Assembly (NCBI GenBank): GCA_020201445.1
Contig: JAIVGU010000244.1
Location: 1 to 5,134 of the forward strand
Direction of reading: 5' to 3'
Length of the DNA: 5,134 bases
Origin: Halobacteriales archaeon
GTDB lineage: Archaea > Thermoplasmatota > E2 > JACPAO01 > JAHFTW01
Positions within the stretch are counted from its first letter, which is position 1, and each line of letters begins with the position of its first letter. The position numbers and the translations under genes were made by a program. The notes beneath the pieces are model-generated. The model searched no databases. It saw nothing but the letters and a program-made list of their open reading frames with translations, and was not told where the DNA came from. Positions 5,011 to 5,134 of this stretch are shown here, piece by piece.

Positions 5011-5134
5011 GCCCACGCGCGCTGGAGCATCACGCTCGTGCTGTCGGTCCCGTAGCCCCAGCCGACGCGCACCTGGATGTAGCCAGGGACCCCGGGGTCG
5101 CCCGCGGTGGCCGCCACGGTGACGGTGAGGCGCA
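5007..5134 (-). CDS. C-terminal end of an unidentified protein (partial, 5' end outside window)
   Basis: On the minus strand a frame is open from the window edge to TAG at 5007-5009, giving the last 41 residues. All but one of its codons end in G or C. The residues alternate hydrophobic and polar as in beta strands (RLTVTV, YIQVRVGWGYG, SVMLQRAW), which suggests an extracellular or secreted beta-rich domain. No family can be named. It converges on the pLGIC gene, and the two stop codons overlap (5007-5010), so there is no room for a separate terminator. Confidence 0.65.
   Translation of the reverse strand, partial: RLTVTVAATAGDPGVPGYIQVRVGWGYGTDSTSVMLQRAWA

Noticed and set aside
3904..5016. 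Long minus-strand open frame of 370 codons opposite the ion-channel gene
   Set aside because: Its product is a low-complexity Arg/Gly/Glu/Ala-rich string, typical of the antisense frame of a GC3-rich gene. The + strand protein is a recognisable pLGIC with conserved motifs throughout.

Overview
The window is a GC-rich, gene-dense piece of an archaeal chromosome. The archaeal assignment rests on a beta-class prefoldin subunit, a TrmI-type tRNA methyltransferase directly coupled to it, and a regulator ending in the bacterio-opsin-activator helix-turn-helix (HTH_10). Start codons lack obvious Shine-Dalgarno sites, and two genes carry T-rich motifs about 26 nt upstream of their ATG, as expected for leaderless archaeal mRNAs. 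The proteins are not unusually acidic, which argues against haloarchaea. A high-GC Thermoplasmatota-like lineage would fit, but that placement is an inference.

Layout, left to right. (1) The 3' end of a membrane-protein gene on + (1-130). (2) A short hairpin element filling the gap to a convergent gene. (3) On -, a membrane protein with about five TM helices and a C-terminal type-1 copper (cupredoxin) domain (196-975). (4) A ~180-bp nested palindromic element (1041-1222). (5) On -, the operon pfdB-trmI (2380 down to 1221), joined by a 4-nt stop/start overlap. (6) A second, nearly identical nested palindrome (2434-2620). (7) On +, an HTH_10 regulator (2770-3459), a small secreted cysteine-containing protein (3486-3980) and, after a degenerate repeat, a prokaryotic pentameric ligand-gated ion channel (pLGIC, Cys-loop receptor superfamily; 4093-5010). 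(8) On -, the 3' end of a convergent gene overlapping the channel stop codon (5007-5134).

Two things stand out. The first is the archaeal pLGIC homologue, with a signal peptide, a beta-rich ligand-binding domain with a YPFDQQ Cys-loop equivalent lacking both cysteines, and four TM helices. It sits beside a small secreted protein and an HTH_10 regulator, which suggests (but does not prove) a sensory locus. The second is a family of intergenic inverted repeats built from hexamers (CACGAA or CACGGA) on a roughly 9-nt period. There are two long copies in direct orientation flanking pfdB-trmI, one short copy between convergent genes and one decayed copy before the channel gene. The remaining long open frames overlapping these genes are by-products of high-GC codon use.
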